NCBI GenBank assembly: GCA_006739055.1
Contig: AP019702.1
Coordinates: 2,471,388-2,535,387 of the forward strand
Reading direction: 5' to 3'
DNA: 64,000 nt
Source: Allostella vacuolata
GTDB taxonomy: Bacteria; Pseudomonadota; Alphaproteobacteria; ATCC43930; Allostellaceae
In this document: one piece after another, positions 42,963 to 50,587 of the stretch
How positions within the stretch are numbered: position 1 is the stretch's first letter
How the letters are laid out: every line of letters begins with the position of its first letter
Program-made: the position numbers and the translations under genes
The notes under the pieces: generated by a model
The model's database searches: none
Seen by the model: the letters and a program-made list of their open reading frames with translations, nothing else
What the model was told of the DNA's origin: nothing

Positions 42963-44057
42963 TCAGCGGATCGGCAGGGGGCGGACCTTGCGGCCCGCTT
43001 CGAGCTTCTGGACGCCGAGCGTGACGATGGTGTCGCCGTCGGCCAGCCCGTCGGTCACCGCTGCCGTGCGGCTGCCGAAGGTGGCGACCGTCACCGGCCG
43101 GGCCACCAGCGTCTCGGTGTCGGGGTCGACCAGGTAGACCAGCGGGCCCGCGCCGCGGTTGAGGATGGCGGCGAGCGGCACCTGGGCCGCCGCCACCTGC
43201 TCGTGACGGGTCAGGGTGACGGTCGCGGTCATGCCGAAGGCCGCTTCCTCGCCGGCATCGTGGATGCGGAAGCGGGCGGCATAGGTGCGCGTCGCAGGAT
43301 CCGCCTGGGGCGAAAGCTCGCGCAGGGTGGCGGCGTAGGGGCGCACCTCCTGCGACCACAGGCGCACGGTGGCGGTGGCGTCCGGCGCGTCGGCCAGCCA
43401 GGTCTCGGGCAGGGCCACCAGCGCCTCGCGCTCGGCCGCGCGGGCGACCCGCACCACGGCCTGCCCGGTCTGGACGACCTGGCCCGCCTCCACCAGCACC
43501 GCGGTCACCACCCCGTCGGCATCCGCGTGCAGCTCGCCATATTCCAGCTGGTTGCGGGCCAGTTCGAGCGAGCGGCGGGCCCGCTTCAGCCGGCCCTCGG
43601 CCTCGTCGCGGGTCGACTTGCGGCGGTCATAGTCGGCCAGGGCGGCGAAGCCGTTGGCCTTGAGCCCGGCATAGCGGCGTTCGTCGGCGCTGGCCTGGGC
43701 GTGGCTGGAGGCGGCGGCGGCCAGCTCGGCCTCCGCGCTCTCCACCTGCAGGCGCAGGTCGGTCGGGTCGAGCCGGGCGATCAGGTCGCCCTTGCGCACC
43801 CGCTGCCCGACATCGAGCCGGCGCTCGACCACCTTGCCGGCGACCCGGAAGCCGAGGTCGGTCTCGTAGCGCGGCTGGACCACGCCGACGAAGGTGCGCG
43901 CGGTCTCGCTCGGCTGGAAGGTGATGCGCTCGACCTGGACCCGGGGCGCTACCGGCTCGCGGGCGATCGCCTCCTCGCGCTTGCAGGCCGCGACCGATGC
44001 CACCGCCGCTGCCAGCGCCACCGCGACGGCCGTCCTGATGATGGTCTTCCGCTTCAT
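42963..44057 (-). CDS. RND efflux periplasmic adaptor, probable lipoprotein
   Basis: 364 residues from the ATG at 44057, preceded by GAGGGGAGAG. The N-terminus is a lipoprotein signal with lipobox SVAAC (Cys near 25). The membrane-fusion pattern follows: VERRLDVGQRVRKGDLIARLDP (lipoyl half 1), an alpha-hairpin coiled coil (about 95-165, SAEAELAAAASSHAQAS), second lipoyl half GVVTAVLVEAGQVVQTGQ, and beta-barrel and membrane-proximal domains ending near LADGDTIVTLGVQKL. It links the inner-membrane pump to an outer-membrane channel. Its promoter region, 81 bases long, contains a TetR-type box matching the one ahead of tetR. Confidence 0.92.
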   Translation of the reverse strand: MKRKTIIRTAVAVALAAAVASVAACKREEAIAREPVAPRVQVERITFQPSETARTFVGVVQPRYETDLGFRVAGKVVERRLDVGQRVRKGDLIARLDPTDLRLQVESAEAELAAAASSHAQASADERRYAGLKANGFAALADYDRRKSTRDEAEGRLKRARRSLELARNQLEYGELHADADGVVTAVLVEAGQVVQTGQAVVRVARAAEREALVALPETWLADAPDATATVRLWSQEVRPYAATLRELSPQADPATRTYAARFRIHDAGEEAAFGMTATVTLTRHEQVAAAQVPLAAILNRGAGPLVYLVDPDTETLVARPVTVATFGSRTAAVTDGLADGDTIVTLGVQKLEAGRKVRPLPIR

Positions 44058-44098
44058 CGGATGCTCTCCCCTCGGCAGCTCGCCCAATGAATATTCTG

Positions 44099-44120
44099 TG
44101 ACGACATTCGATAATCGTCA
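44099..44120. promoter_or_regulatory. TetR-type operator ahead of the RND operon
   Basis: TGACGA-N10-TCGTCA, 22 bp, lies between the tetR stop and the adaptor start. Outer half-sites and total length are identical to the box at 44755-44776. The surrounding bases are A+T-rich, as expected for a promoter. Confidence 0.75.
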
Positions 44121-44138
44121 GACAAAAGGCAAAAAAAG

Positions 44139-44738
44139 TCAGCGCAGGGCGCGGGCGAGGAAGCGCACCGTCGCCTGCGCCTCGCCTTCCAGATCGTCGT
44201 CGAGATGCTGCTGGATCACCATCGGATGGCAGAACCGGGTCAGGCAGCCCATGATGACGCGGGATGCCTGCTGCGGGTCGATGGCGCCGACCTCACCCGT
44301 CTCCACGCCCGACCGCAGGATCGATTCGATGAGCCCCGCCAGCGCCGCCTTGTGCTGCATGATCGAGTCCCAGCTATGCTCCAACGCCACCAGGACGATG
44401 TCGTGCAGGCGCCGCTCGTGCAGGAAATTCGCCTTGTGGTACCGGGTGACATGCACGGCGAAGCGCTCCAGCCGGTCGACCACGGGGGCGTTGCTGGCCG
44501 CGATCCGCGTCAGGTCGGCGTGCATCCGCTCCAGGTGCTGCTGGCAGATCGCCTCGACCAGCGCGTTCTTGGAGGCGAAGAAGCGATAGACGTTGGCCGG
44601 CGACATGCCGAGCTCGGCCGCGATGTCGGCGACGGCGGTCTTGGCGAAGCCGAGGCGGCGGAACAGCTCCTCGGACTTCTCCAGGATGCGGGCGCGGGTC
44701 TCGTCGGCATTGGGGCGGGCGCGGGCGGGCAGGGCCAT
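44139..44738 (-). CDS. TetR-family transcriptional repressor of the efflux locus
   Basis: 199 residues from the ATG at 44738, which has AAGGAACGATCG before it; an in-frame start at 44777 would overlap the operator box. The N-terminal helix-turn-helix (about 14-60) reads RARILEKSEELFRRLGF, then VADIAAELGMSPANVYRFFASKNALV. The C-terminal part is an all-helical ligand-binding domain that I cannot assign to a ligand. The gene is directly upstream of the adaptor and pump on the same strand. Two identical-type palindromes flank it, so autoregulation plus repression of the pump is the obvious model. Confidence 0.93.
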   Translation of the reverse strand: MALPARARPNADETRARILEKSEELFRRLGFAKTAVADIAAELGMSPANVYRFFASKNALVEAICQQHLERMHADLTRIAASNAPVVDRLERFAVHVTRYHKANFLHERRLHDIVLVALEHSWDSIMQHKAALAGLIESILRSGVETGEVGAIDPQQASRVIMGCLTRFCHPMVIQQHLDDDLEGEAQATVRFLARALR

Positions 44739-44754
44739 CGATCGTTCCTTTGAC

Positions 44755-44776
44755 TGACGAATATCGTAATTCGTCA
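44755..44776. promoter_or_regulatory. TetR-type operator ahead of tetR
   Basis: TGACGA-N10-TCGTCA with an 8-bp perfect arm (TGACGAAT with ATTCGTCA), ending 17 bases upstream of the tetR start codon on the minus strand. It matches the box at 44099-44120. A further, imperfect TGACT pair flanks it. Confidence 0.78.
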
Positions 44777-44824
44777 TCAGTCATTCGACAAGAACAATCC
44801 GCATGGGGGCCGCGCCAGAAAGAA

Positions 44825-44855
44825 GGGGCCGGCCCGCGGATCGCGGGCCGGCCCC
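44825..44855 (-). terminator. Rho-independent terminator of the porin gene
   Basis: A perfect 14-bp G+C stem (44825-44838 with 44842-44855) has a 3-base loop. On the minus strand it is followed by CTTCTTTCTGG. It starts 37 bases after the porin stop. Confidence 0.85.
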
Positions 44856-44892
44856 AGTTCAGGGAGGAAACGGGGTCGGAGATGGTGTCGGG

Positions 44893-45651
44893 TCAGAAGG
44901 TCCGCGAGACGGTGAACATGGCCCGCGCGCCGCAGATGGTGCGGCCGCCGGCGCAGTCGGACTTGGCGATGTCGGTGTCGGCATAGACCAGCGACAGGGT
45001 GAAGCCCTCGACCGTCGCGGTGACGCCGGCCTGCCAGTCCAGATAGTCCGGCGTGCCGTAGCGGTCGTTCTTCTCGATCCACTGGTGGCCGAGATGGCCG
45101 ATGACGGCCAGGTCGAACGGCGCCCCCGGGATCGGCACCTTCGCGTCGCCATAGACGTACCAGGCGTCGCCGCTCTTGCCGAAGAACTCCGGCGAATAGT
45201 TGAGCCCGCCCGACAGCGCGACGAAGCCGAGATCGTAGCCGACCTTGCCGGCGAACTCGTAGAAGTCGTAGTTCAGCGCGCTGGCGGCACCCGGATAGAA
45301 GTAGCCGATCATGCCGGCCTGCCAGGTGAAGCCCGACACCTCGCCCTTGACGCCGCCATAGACGTCCATCTCCAGCGTGGCTTCGTTGCCATCGCGGAAG
45401 TTGAGGTTCGACGCCCAGACGCCGGCATAGATGCCGATGCTGTCGTTGAACATCAGGCTGTAGTCGATCGAGCCCTGGATCGTCGGGTTCTCGTCGGTCT
45501 GCGAGATGCCGCGATAGAGGTAGTCGGTGCCGAGCGCCACCGTCGCGGTCAGGTCGCCCGGGATCAGCTTCGGCTTCGCCTCTTGGGCGTATGCGGGCGC
45601 GGCCAGCAGGGCGGCCGCGATCGGAAATGCGAGCAGGGAACGGGAAAACAT
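44893..45651 (-). CDS. TorF-family putative outer-membrane porin
   Basis: 252 residues from the ATG at 45651; longer in-frame starts add 54 non-conserved residues. A Sec signal peptide (about 1-22, cleavage PAYAQEA) is followed by amphipathic beta-strands. These include the family's early motif TATVALGTDYLYRGISQTD, then GIYAGVWASNLNF, LEMDVYGGVKG, YFYPGAASALNYDFYEF and a C-terminal MFTVSRTF ending in Phe, as outer-membrane barrels do. These proteins (TIGR02001) are thought to be porins, often linked to anaerobic or TMAO metabolism. No such genes are nearby. The gene has its own terminator and stands alone. Confidence 0.88.
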   Translation of the reverse strand: MFSRSLLAFPIAAALLAAPAYAQEAKPKLIPGDLTATVALGTDYLYRGISQTDENPTIQGSIDYSLMFNDSIGIYAGVWASNLNFRDGNEATLEMDVYGGVKGEVSGFTWQAGMIGYFYPGAASALNYDFYEFAGKVGYDLGFVALSGGLNYSPEFFGKSGDAWYVYGDAKVPIPGAPFDLAVIGHLGHQWIEKNDRYGTPDYLDWQAGVTATVEGFTLSLVYADTDIAKSDCAGGRTICGARAMFTVSRTF

Positions 45652-45818
45652 CGAAAGCCCCCGACGTCGGGAAGTCCAAGGCAACCGGCGCCCGCCGGAG
45701 TGGGGGGTGCGGATTGCGCACTCGTAATAAGGGCAAGGCGTATGCCAAGTCGCGTAAAGCGCCCGTAGGGTCCTTTCGCCGCCCGAACGCCCGCGCGCTG
45801 CCGGGCAGAGCATCCGGG

Positions 45819-45848
45819 GTGACCATTTTATGAAGGTATGGCTATAAA
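45819..45848 (+). promoter_or_regulatory. possible promoter of the phosphotransferase operon
   Basis: GTGACC (45819-45824), an 18-base spacer and TATAAA (45843-45848) lie 70 bases before the phosphotransferase start, in an A+T-rich pocket of the divergent gap 45652-45917. Confidence 0.45.
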
Positions 45849-45917
45849 TTGGGCGGAGACGGGATCTCGCCCGGCCTTGTTTCCGCCGGTCGGCGGCTTA
45901 CAGTGGCGGCACAACCG

Positions 45918-46961
45918 ATGACCGAAGCCCCCGACACCATCCCGACCCGGGACTCCCACCGTTTCGACGAAGCCGCGCTGGAGCGGCATCTGCGGGACGT
46001 CCTCGGCTTCCAGGGAGACCTGACCGTGCGCCAGATGCGCGGCGGCCAGTCCAACCCGACCTTCCTGCTCTCCGCCGACGGCCGGGACATGATCCTGCGC
46101 AAGCAGCCGCCGGGACAGCTGCTGCCGTCGGCCCATGCCGTCGACCGCGAATACCGGGTGCTGACGGCACTGGCCGCCACCGACGTGCCGGTGCCGCGGA
46201 CGCTGCATTTCTGCGCCGACCGGGCGGTGATCGGCACACCCTTCTACGTCATGGAGCGGCTGGTCGGCCGCATCTTCTGGAACCCGGCCCTGCCCGAACT
46301 GCCGCCCGCCGAACGCGAGGGCATCTGGCTCGGCATGGCGGACGCGCTGGCCCGGCTGCACAAGGCCGACTGGCAGGCGATCGGCCTGGCCGACTTCGGC
46401 CGGCCCGGCAACTATTTCGGCCGGCAGATCGCGCGCTGGACCCGGCAGTGGCAGGAATCGAAGACCCACGAGAACCCGGCCGTCGACCGGCTGGTGGAAT
46501 GGCTGCCGCCGCGGGTGCCGGCCGGCGACGAGGTCTCGATCTGCCACGGCGACTATCGCATCGACAACCTGATGTTCCACCCGACCGAGCCCCGGGTGAT
46601 CGGCATCCTCGACTGGGAGCTGGCGACGCTGGGCCATCCCCTGGCCGACCTCGCCTACAACTGCATCCAGTACCACACGCCGCCCACGGTCTTCCGCGGC
46701 CTGGCCGGGCTCGACCTGGCGGCGCTGCAGGTGCCGTCCCAGGACGCCTACGTCGCCGCCTATGGGCGGTCGGCCGGGCGGCCGGTGAGGCTGGAGCCGT
46801 TCCACCTCGCCTTCGCGCTGTTCCGCCTGGCCGTGATCCTGGAGGGCATCCTGGCCCGCGCCAAGGCCGGCAATGCCGCCTCGGCCGACGCCTTCGAGGT
46901 GGGCGGGCTCGGCACCGTGATCGCCGATATCGGCTGGGACATCGCCCGCCGCGCCGACTGA
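45918..46961 (+). CDS. aminoglycoside-phosphotransferase-fold kinase (ACAD10/11 N-terminal-like)
   Basis: 347 residues from the ATG at 45918. The kinase-like fold shows as RQMRGGQSNPTFLL (P-loop substitute), MILRKQPPGQLLPSAHAVDREYRV (Lys and Glu, the invariant pair), catalytic SICHGDYRIDNLMFH, and the metal-binding GILDWELATLGHPLADLAY. This subfamily forms the kinase half of mammalian ACAD10/ACAD11, which phosphorylate 4-hydroxyacyl-CoA before elimination. Acyl-CoA dehydrogenase and SDR genes follow at once (35 and 31 bases), giving the same pathway as separate proteins. A role in 4-hydroxy-acid breakdown is inference from this arrangement. Confidence 0.9.
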   Translation: MTEAPDTIPTRDSHRFDEAALERHLRDVLGFQGDLTVRQMRGGQSNPTFLLSADGRDMILRKQPPGQLLPSAHAVDREYRVLTALAATDVPVPRTLHFCADRAVIGTPFYVMERLVGRIFWNPALPELPPAEREGIWLGMADALARLHKADWQAIGLADFGRPGNYFGRQIARWTRQWQESKTHENPAVDRLVEWLPPRVPAGDEVSICHGDYRIDNLMFHPTEPRVIGILDWELATLGHPLADLAYNCIQYHTPPTVFRGLAGLDLAALQVPSQDAYVAAYGRSAGRPVRLEPFHLAFALFRLAVILEGILARAKAGNAASADAFEVGGLGTVIADIGWDIARRAD

Positions 46962-46996
46962 GTTCCGCTTCCCGACATTCTTCCGAGGGACCGACG

Positions 46997-48250
46997 ATGG
47001 ATTTCGCCTATTCCGAAAAGTCGCTGGACGTCCAGGCCCGCGTGCGCCGCTTCGTCGAGGAGCACATCGTGCCCCGCGCGCGCGACTGGGAGGAGGCGGT
47101 GCATGCCGGCATCTTCCCGCCGCCCTTCATCGAGGACCTGAAGGCCAAGGCGCGCGCCCAGGGCCTGTGGAACATGTTCCTGCCGGCCCTGCGCGACGAC
47201 GAGCCGGGCACCCGCCTCAGCAACCTCGACTACGCGCCGGTGGCGGAGATCCTGGGCCATATCATGTGGTCGTCGGAGGTCTTCAACTGCAACGCGCCCG
47301 ACACCGGGAACATGGAGCTGCTGCACATGTTCGCCGACGAGCGCCAGTATGCCGAATGGCTGCGGCCGCTGCTGGAGGGCAAGATCCGCTCGGCCTTCGC
47401 CATGACCGAGCCGGCGGTCGCCTCGTCGGACGCGACCAACATCCAGACCCGGATCGAGCGGACCGGCGACCATTACGTCATCAACGGCCGCAAGTGGTTC
47501 ATCACCAACGCCGCCGACCCGCGCTGCAAGATCGCCATCGTCATGGGCCTGACCGACCCGGAGGCCGAATCCTACCGCCGCCAGAGCATGATCCTGGTGC
47601 CGATGGACACGCCCGGCGTCACCGTGGTGCGCAACCCGACGGTGATGAACCATGTCGCGCCCGAAGGCCATTGCGAGGTGCTGTTCGAGAATGTGACGGT
47701 GCCCGCCGCCAACCTGCTGGGCGGCGAGGGGCGCGGCTTCGAGCTGGCCCAGGCGCGGCTCGGCCCCGGCCGCATCCACCATTGCATGCGCTCGATCGGC
47801 CAGTGCGAGGTGGCGCTCGACCTGATGATGCAGCGCGCCCAGGATCGCCGCACCTTCGGTCGCACCCTGGCCGAGCACGGCACGGTCATGGAGTGGATCG
47901 CGATGTCCCGGGCGGAGATCGAGCAGGCCCGCCTGCTCGTCCTGCGCACTGCCTGGCTGATGGACAAGCACGGCAACAAGGCCGCCCGCAAGGACGTGTC
48001 GCTGATCAAGGTGGTGGTGCCGCGCATGCAGACCGCCATCGCCAACCGTGCCATCCAGGCGTTCGGTGCCAAGGGCCTGACCGGCGACACGCCGCTGGCC
48101 GCCATCTGGAGCTGGGGCCGGGCCCTGCAGATCGTCGACGGCCCGGACGAGGTGCACCTGCGCACCATCTCGCGGCTGGAGATCAAAGAGCAGCGCCAGC
48201 GCCTCGGCAACCGGCGGCTCGACGAGTTGACCGGCTTCCCCATCGAATAG
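46997..48250 (+). CDS. acyl-CoA dehydrogenase (ACAD10/11-like)
   Basis: 417 residues. Landmarks include MDFAYSEKSLDVQARVRRFV, LLEGKIRSAFAMTEPAVASSDA (FAD and substrate), YVINGRKWFITNAADPR, and GPGRIHHCMRSIGQCEVALD. RTFGRTLAEHGTVMEWIA and AIQAFGAKGLTGDTPLA carry the flavin-contacting and dimer segments. DGPDEVHLRTISRLE is typical of the long-branch ACAD11-like clade. It oxidises acyl-CoA esters to enoyl-CoA, or, in the ACAD11-type route, resolves a phosphorylated 4-hydroxyacyl-CoA. It is sandwiched between the kinase-fold gene and the SDR gene and is probably co-transcribed with both. Confidence 0.92.
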   Translation: MDFAYSEKSLDVQARVRRFVEEHIVPRARDWEEAVHAGIFPPPFIEDLKAKARAQGLWNMFLPALRDDEPGTRLSNLDYAPVAEILGHIMWSSEVFNCNAPDTGNMELLHMFADERQYAEWLRPLLEGKIRSAFAMTEPAVASSDATNIQTRIERTGDHYVINGRKWFITNAADPRCKIAIVMGLTDPEAESYRRQSMILVPMDTPGVTVVRNPTVMNHVAPEGHCEVLFENVTVPAANLLGGEGRGFELAQARLGPGRIHHCMRSIGQCEVALDLMMQRAQDRRTFGRTLAEHGTVMEWIAMSRAEIEQARLLVLRTAWLMDKHGNKAARKDVSLIKVVVPRMQTAIANRAIQAFGAKGLTGDTPLAAIWSWGRALQIVDGPDEVHLRTISRLEIKEQRQRLGNRRLDELTGFPIE

Positions 48251-48281
48251 GGGCCGGTCGACCGACAGGGAGGACGGGACC

Positions 48282-49103
48282 ATGACGCTGGCCGGCAGGA
48301 CGCTGTTCATCACCGGTGCCAGCCGCGGCATCGGTCTCGCCATCGCGCTGCGCGCGGCCCGCGACGGGGCCAACGTCGCGATCGCCGCCAAGACGGTCGA
48401 CCCGCATCCGAAGCTGGAGGGGACGATCCACAGCGCCGCCGCGGCGATCGAGGCGGCGGGCGGCCGGGCGCTGGCCGTCGCCTGCGACATCCGCGACGAG
48501 GACCAGGTGCGGGCCGCCGTCGCCGCCACGGTGGAGCGCTTCGGCGGCATCGACGTGCTGGTCAACAACGCGTCGGCCATCAGCCTGACCGGCACCGCCG
48601 ACACACCCATGAGGCGCTTCGACCTGATGCAGCAGGTCAATACCCGCGGCACCTTCCTGTGCGCGCAGGCCTGCCTGCCGGCGCTGCGCCGGTCGGCCAA
48701 CCCGCATGTCCTGACCCTGTCGCCGCCCATCAACCTGGACCCGCGCTGGTTCAAGGACCATGTCGCCTACACGATCGCCAAGTACGGCATGAGCATGTGC
48801 GTGCTGGGCATGGCCGAGGAGTTCCGGGCGGACGGCATTGCCGTCAACGCGCTGTGGCCGCGCACCGGCATCGCCACGGCGGCCATCCGCAACCTGCTGG
48901 GCGGGGCGGATGCCGTCGCCCGCTGCCGCACCCCCGACATCATGGCCGACGCCGCCCACTGGATCCTGACCCGCCCGGCCCGCGGGACGACCGGCACCTT
49001 CTTCATCGACGACGAGGTAATGCGCCTGGCCGGCGTCACCGACCTCGACCGCTACGCCGTCGTCCCGGGCACGAAGGACTTCATGCCGGATTTCTTCCTC
49101 TAG
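48282..49103 (+). CDS. short-chain dehydrogenase/reductase (HSDL2-like)
   Basis: 273 residues. Rossmann motif FITGASRGIGLAIAL (TGxxxGxG) and VNNASAI are present. The catalytic region reads LSPPINLDPRWFKDHVAYTIAKYG with the YxxxK of YTIAK. The following MSMCVLGMAEEFRADGIAVNALWPRT is characteristic of the HSDL2 subgroup. It should reduce or oxidise a hydroxy/keto-acyl substrate with NAD(P). The C-terminal 70 residues (about 205-273) occur again, decayed, at 50588-50800, showing that this 3' end was duplicated. It is the last gene of the kinase/dehydrogenase/SDR operon. Confidence 0.93.
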   Translation: MTLAGRTLFITGASRGIGLAIALRAARDGANVAIAAKTVDPHPKLEGTIHSAAAAIEAAGGRALAVACDIRDEDQVRAAVAATVERFGGIDVLVNNASAISLTGTADTPMRRFDLMQQVNTRGTFLCAQACLPALRRSANPHVLTLSPPINLDPRWFKDHVAYTIAKYGMSMCVLGMAEEFRADGIAVNALWPRTGIATAAIRNLLGGADAVARCRTPDIMADAAHWILTRPARGTTGTFFIDDEVMRLAGVTDLDRYAVVPGTKDFMPDFFL

Positions 49104-49140
49104 CCGATCCGGTTCCGTCTCATTAATCTTGAACGATGGT

Positions 49141-49165
49141 CGGATGAGATTGTGGATCTTATCCG
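49141..49165. promoter_or_regulatory. candidate operator of the DUF4160/DUF2442 module
   Basis: A 25-bp inverted repeat has CGGATGAGAT and ATCTTATCCG as arms (9 of 10 paired) and a 5-base centre. It is followed 10 bases later by TATATT (49176-49181), a good -10, so it would overlap the -35 region of the module's promoter. The module encodes an HTH protein that could bind here. Confidence 0.5.
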
Positions 49166-49205
49166 ATGATCGGTCTATATTCCGTCCATCGCGGTCACGG
49201 TCGCC

Positions 49206-49445
49206 ATGACGAAGCTGGGGACGGTCAGGGGGATCGAGATCCGGGTCTACCGCGACCACAATCCGCCTCACTTCCATCTCGTCGGCCCCAACGGCGAAGC
49301 GCAGATCGGCTTGGCGACCATGAAGGCAATCGAAGGTTCGGTGTCCGGTGTCGAGATGCGCGCAGCGCTGAAGTGGGCGATCGCCTGCCGTGCGGCGCTG
49401 GTCGCGGAGTGGAACGCCCTCAACCCGGACAAGGCCACCAGCTAA
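49206..49445 (+). CDS. DUF4160 protein, probable toxin-antitoxin component
   Basis: 79 residues beginning MTKLGTVRGIEIRVYRDHN. The DUF4160 core is clear: HNPPHFHLVGPNGEAQI, then GSVSGVEMRAALKWAIACR. Members are usually encoded just ahead of a DUF2442 protein and are considered a putative type II toxin-antitoxin pair; which member is the toxin is not agreed. Here the partner follows 41 bases later. The TAA stop is inside a 15-bp tandem repeat, whose period keeps a stop in the same frame in each copy. No clear Shine-Dalgarno precedes the ATG. Confidence 0.82.
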   Translation: MTKLGTVRGIEIRVYRDHNPPHFHLVGPNGEAQIGLATMKAIEGSVSGVEMRAALKWAIACRAALVAEWNALNPDKATS

Positions 49446-49473
49446 AGGGCCACCAGCTAAAGGGCCAGCAGCT
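49431..49473. repeat. 15-bp tandem repeat, three copies, across the DUF4160 stop
   Basis: Units end at 49443, 49458 and 49473, each reading GGGCCACCAGCT or a one-base variant. Each carries TAA or TAG at its junction. The last unit runs straight into AGGAGGG, the ribosome-binding site of the next gene. Confidence 0.88.
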
Positions 49474-49486
49474 AGGAGGGAAGCCC

Positions 49487-49993
49487 GTGCCCGAGAATGG
49501 CTCCATGCCCCGCATCGCATCGGTCCGGGCCGAACTGCCCGCGACGCTCCATATCGACTGGAAAGACGGCGGCAGCGACATCGTAGACCTGACCGGGTGG
49601 ATTGCCGAGGGCCGTGAGGTCCTGGTCGGCCTCGACCGTCCGGACGTGTTCGGCGGGCCGCGGCTCATTGCCTATGGCAGCGCGGTGGAGTGGGGCGAAG
49701 ATGACGGTCCGCTCGCCATCGACGCCTTCCATCTCAAGCGGCTCGCCGACGAGCAGAAGCCGTTCGGCGCTGCGGAGCTTGTGGACTGGCAGCGGCGCAC
49801 GCGCATGTCGAACCACGAAGCCGCCGCGTGGCTGGGCATTGCCCTCAGCACCTATGGACGCTGGAAGGCGGGCGAAGGGGAGATTCCTGCGGTCGTCGGG
49901 ATGGCTTGCCGCGCATCGTTGCGCGATAGCGTGATGATCTCGGCTCGTCTGCGACCCCGAGGTCCGGCGGGCCGGCCAAGGAAGGCCGCATGA
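49487..49993 (+). CDS. DUF2442-domain protein with C-terminal helix-turn-helix, probable antitoxin partner
   Basis: 168 residues from a GTG at 49487, six bases after AGGAGGG; the ATG at 49505 is an alternative. The N-terminal half (about 7-85) is DUF2442-like (VRAELPATLHIDWKDGGSD, VEWGEDDGPLAIDAFHLKRL). The C-terminal half has an HTH (about 108-140, MSNHEAAAWLGIALSTYGRW), so the protein can probably bind DNA and autoregulate. The tail is Arg/Pro-rich (RLRPRGPAGRPRKA). It forms an operon with the DUF4160 gene. The module sits between the SDR 3' end and the first NUDIX gene. Confidence 0.8.
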   Translation: MPENGSMPRIASVRAELPATLHIDWKDGGSDIVDLTGWIAEGREVLVGLDRPDVFGGPRLIAYGSAVEWGEDDGPLAIDAFHLKRLADEQKPFGAAELVDWQRRTRMSNHEAAAWLGIALSTYGRWKAGEGEIPAVVGMACRASLRDSVMISARLRPRGPAGRPRKAA

Positions 49994-50033
49994 TGCGTAG
50001 GACGATCGCGGCATAGTGCTTAGAGGCAGCAGC

Positions 50034-50525
50034 ATGGGTGCCTTCGCCGACAGCCATCTCGGCCGGCTGCGCACGCTGGTCGGGGGGCGCCTGCTGCTGG
50101 TGCCGGGCGCGCGCATCGTCATCGAGGATCCCGGTTCCGGGCGCATCCTGCTGCAGCGGCGCGGGGACTTCGGCGTCTGGGGCCTGCCCGGCGGCAACGC
50201 GGAGGAGGGCGAGGGGCTGGAGGCGGTGGTCGTCCGGGAGACGCTGGAGGAGACCGGCCTCGTGGTGAGCGACGTGCGGCCGTTCGGCTTCGCCTGCGAC
50301 CCGGCCCACGAGACCATCGCCTTCCCGAACGGCGACCGCTGCCAGTTCTTCGTCCTGATGTTCTGGACCCGCACCTTCTCCGGATCGCCGCTCGCCGATG
50401 GCGACGAGAGCCGCGCGCTCGGCTGGTTCCCGCCCGGCGCCCTGCCGGAGATGCTGCCCAACATGGCCCGCAGCGTCGAGGCGTGGCGGCGCTTCGTCGC
50501 GTGCGGGGCGTTCCAGATGATCTGA
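50034..50525 (+). CDS. NUDIX hydrolase, copy 1
   Basis: 163 residues from the ATG at 50034. The NUDIX box is complete: GGNAEEGEGLEAVVVRE followed by EETGL, with the catalytic REx2EE glutamates. QRRGDFGVWGLPGGN precedes it. The enzyme hydrolyses a nucleoside diphosphate linked to another moiety; the substrate is unknown. By direct comparison it differs from copy 2 (51544-52035) at only seven residues, all in the first ~90. The final 250 bases of the two genes differ at about one base. The hydrophobic position after RE is Thr here (RETLEE) but Val in copy 2, so this copy may be the less constrained one. Confidence 0.92.
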   Translation: MGAFADSHLGRLRTLVGGRLLLVPGARIVIEDPGSGRILLQRRGDFGVWGLPGGNAEEGEGLEAVVVRETLEETGLVVSDVRPFGFACDPAHETIAFPNGDRCQFFVLMFWTRTFSGSPLADGDESRALGWFPPGALPEMLPNMARSVEAWRRFVACGAFQMI

Positions 50526-50527
50526 GA

Positions 50528-50587
50528 GCCCGACTCCGAGCGGGATAAGGAAAAGCTGCTCAGCCCGAGCGAAGTCGAGGGGTGCGC
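50528..50587. repeat. REP-like element, second occurrence
   Basis: CGACTCCGAGCGGGAT and then CCCGAGCGAAGTCGAGGGG match the two halves of the element at 34350-34450, with a shorter middle. It lies at the junction between NUDIX copy 1 and the SDR fragment, i.e. at the boundary of the duplicated block. Confidence 0.55.

Noticed and set aside
39861..44090. Plus-strand open frame of about 1400 codons opposite the RND operon
   Set aside because: Shadow of the pump and adaptor genes; low-complexity composition and no start signal.
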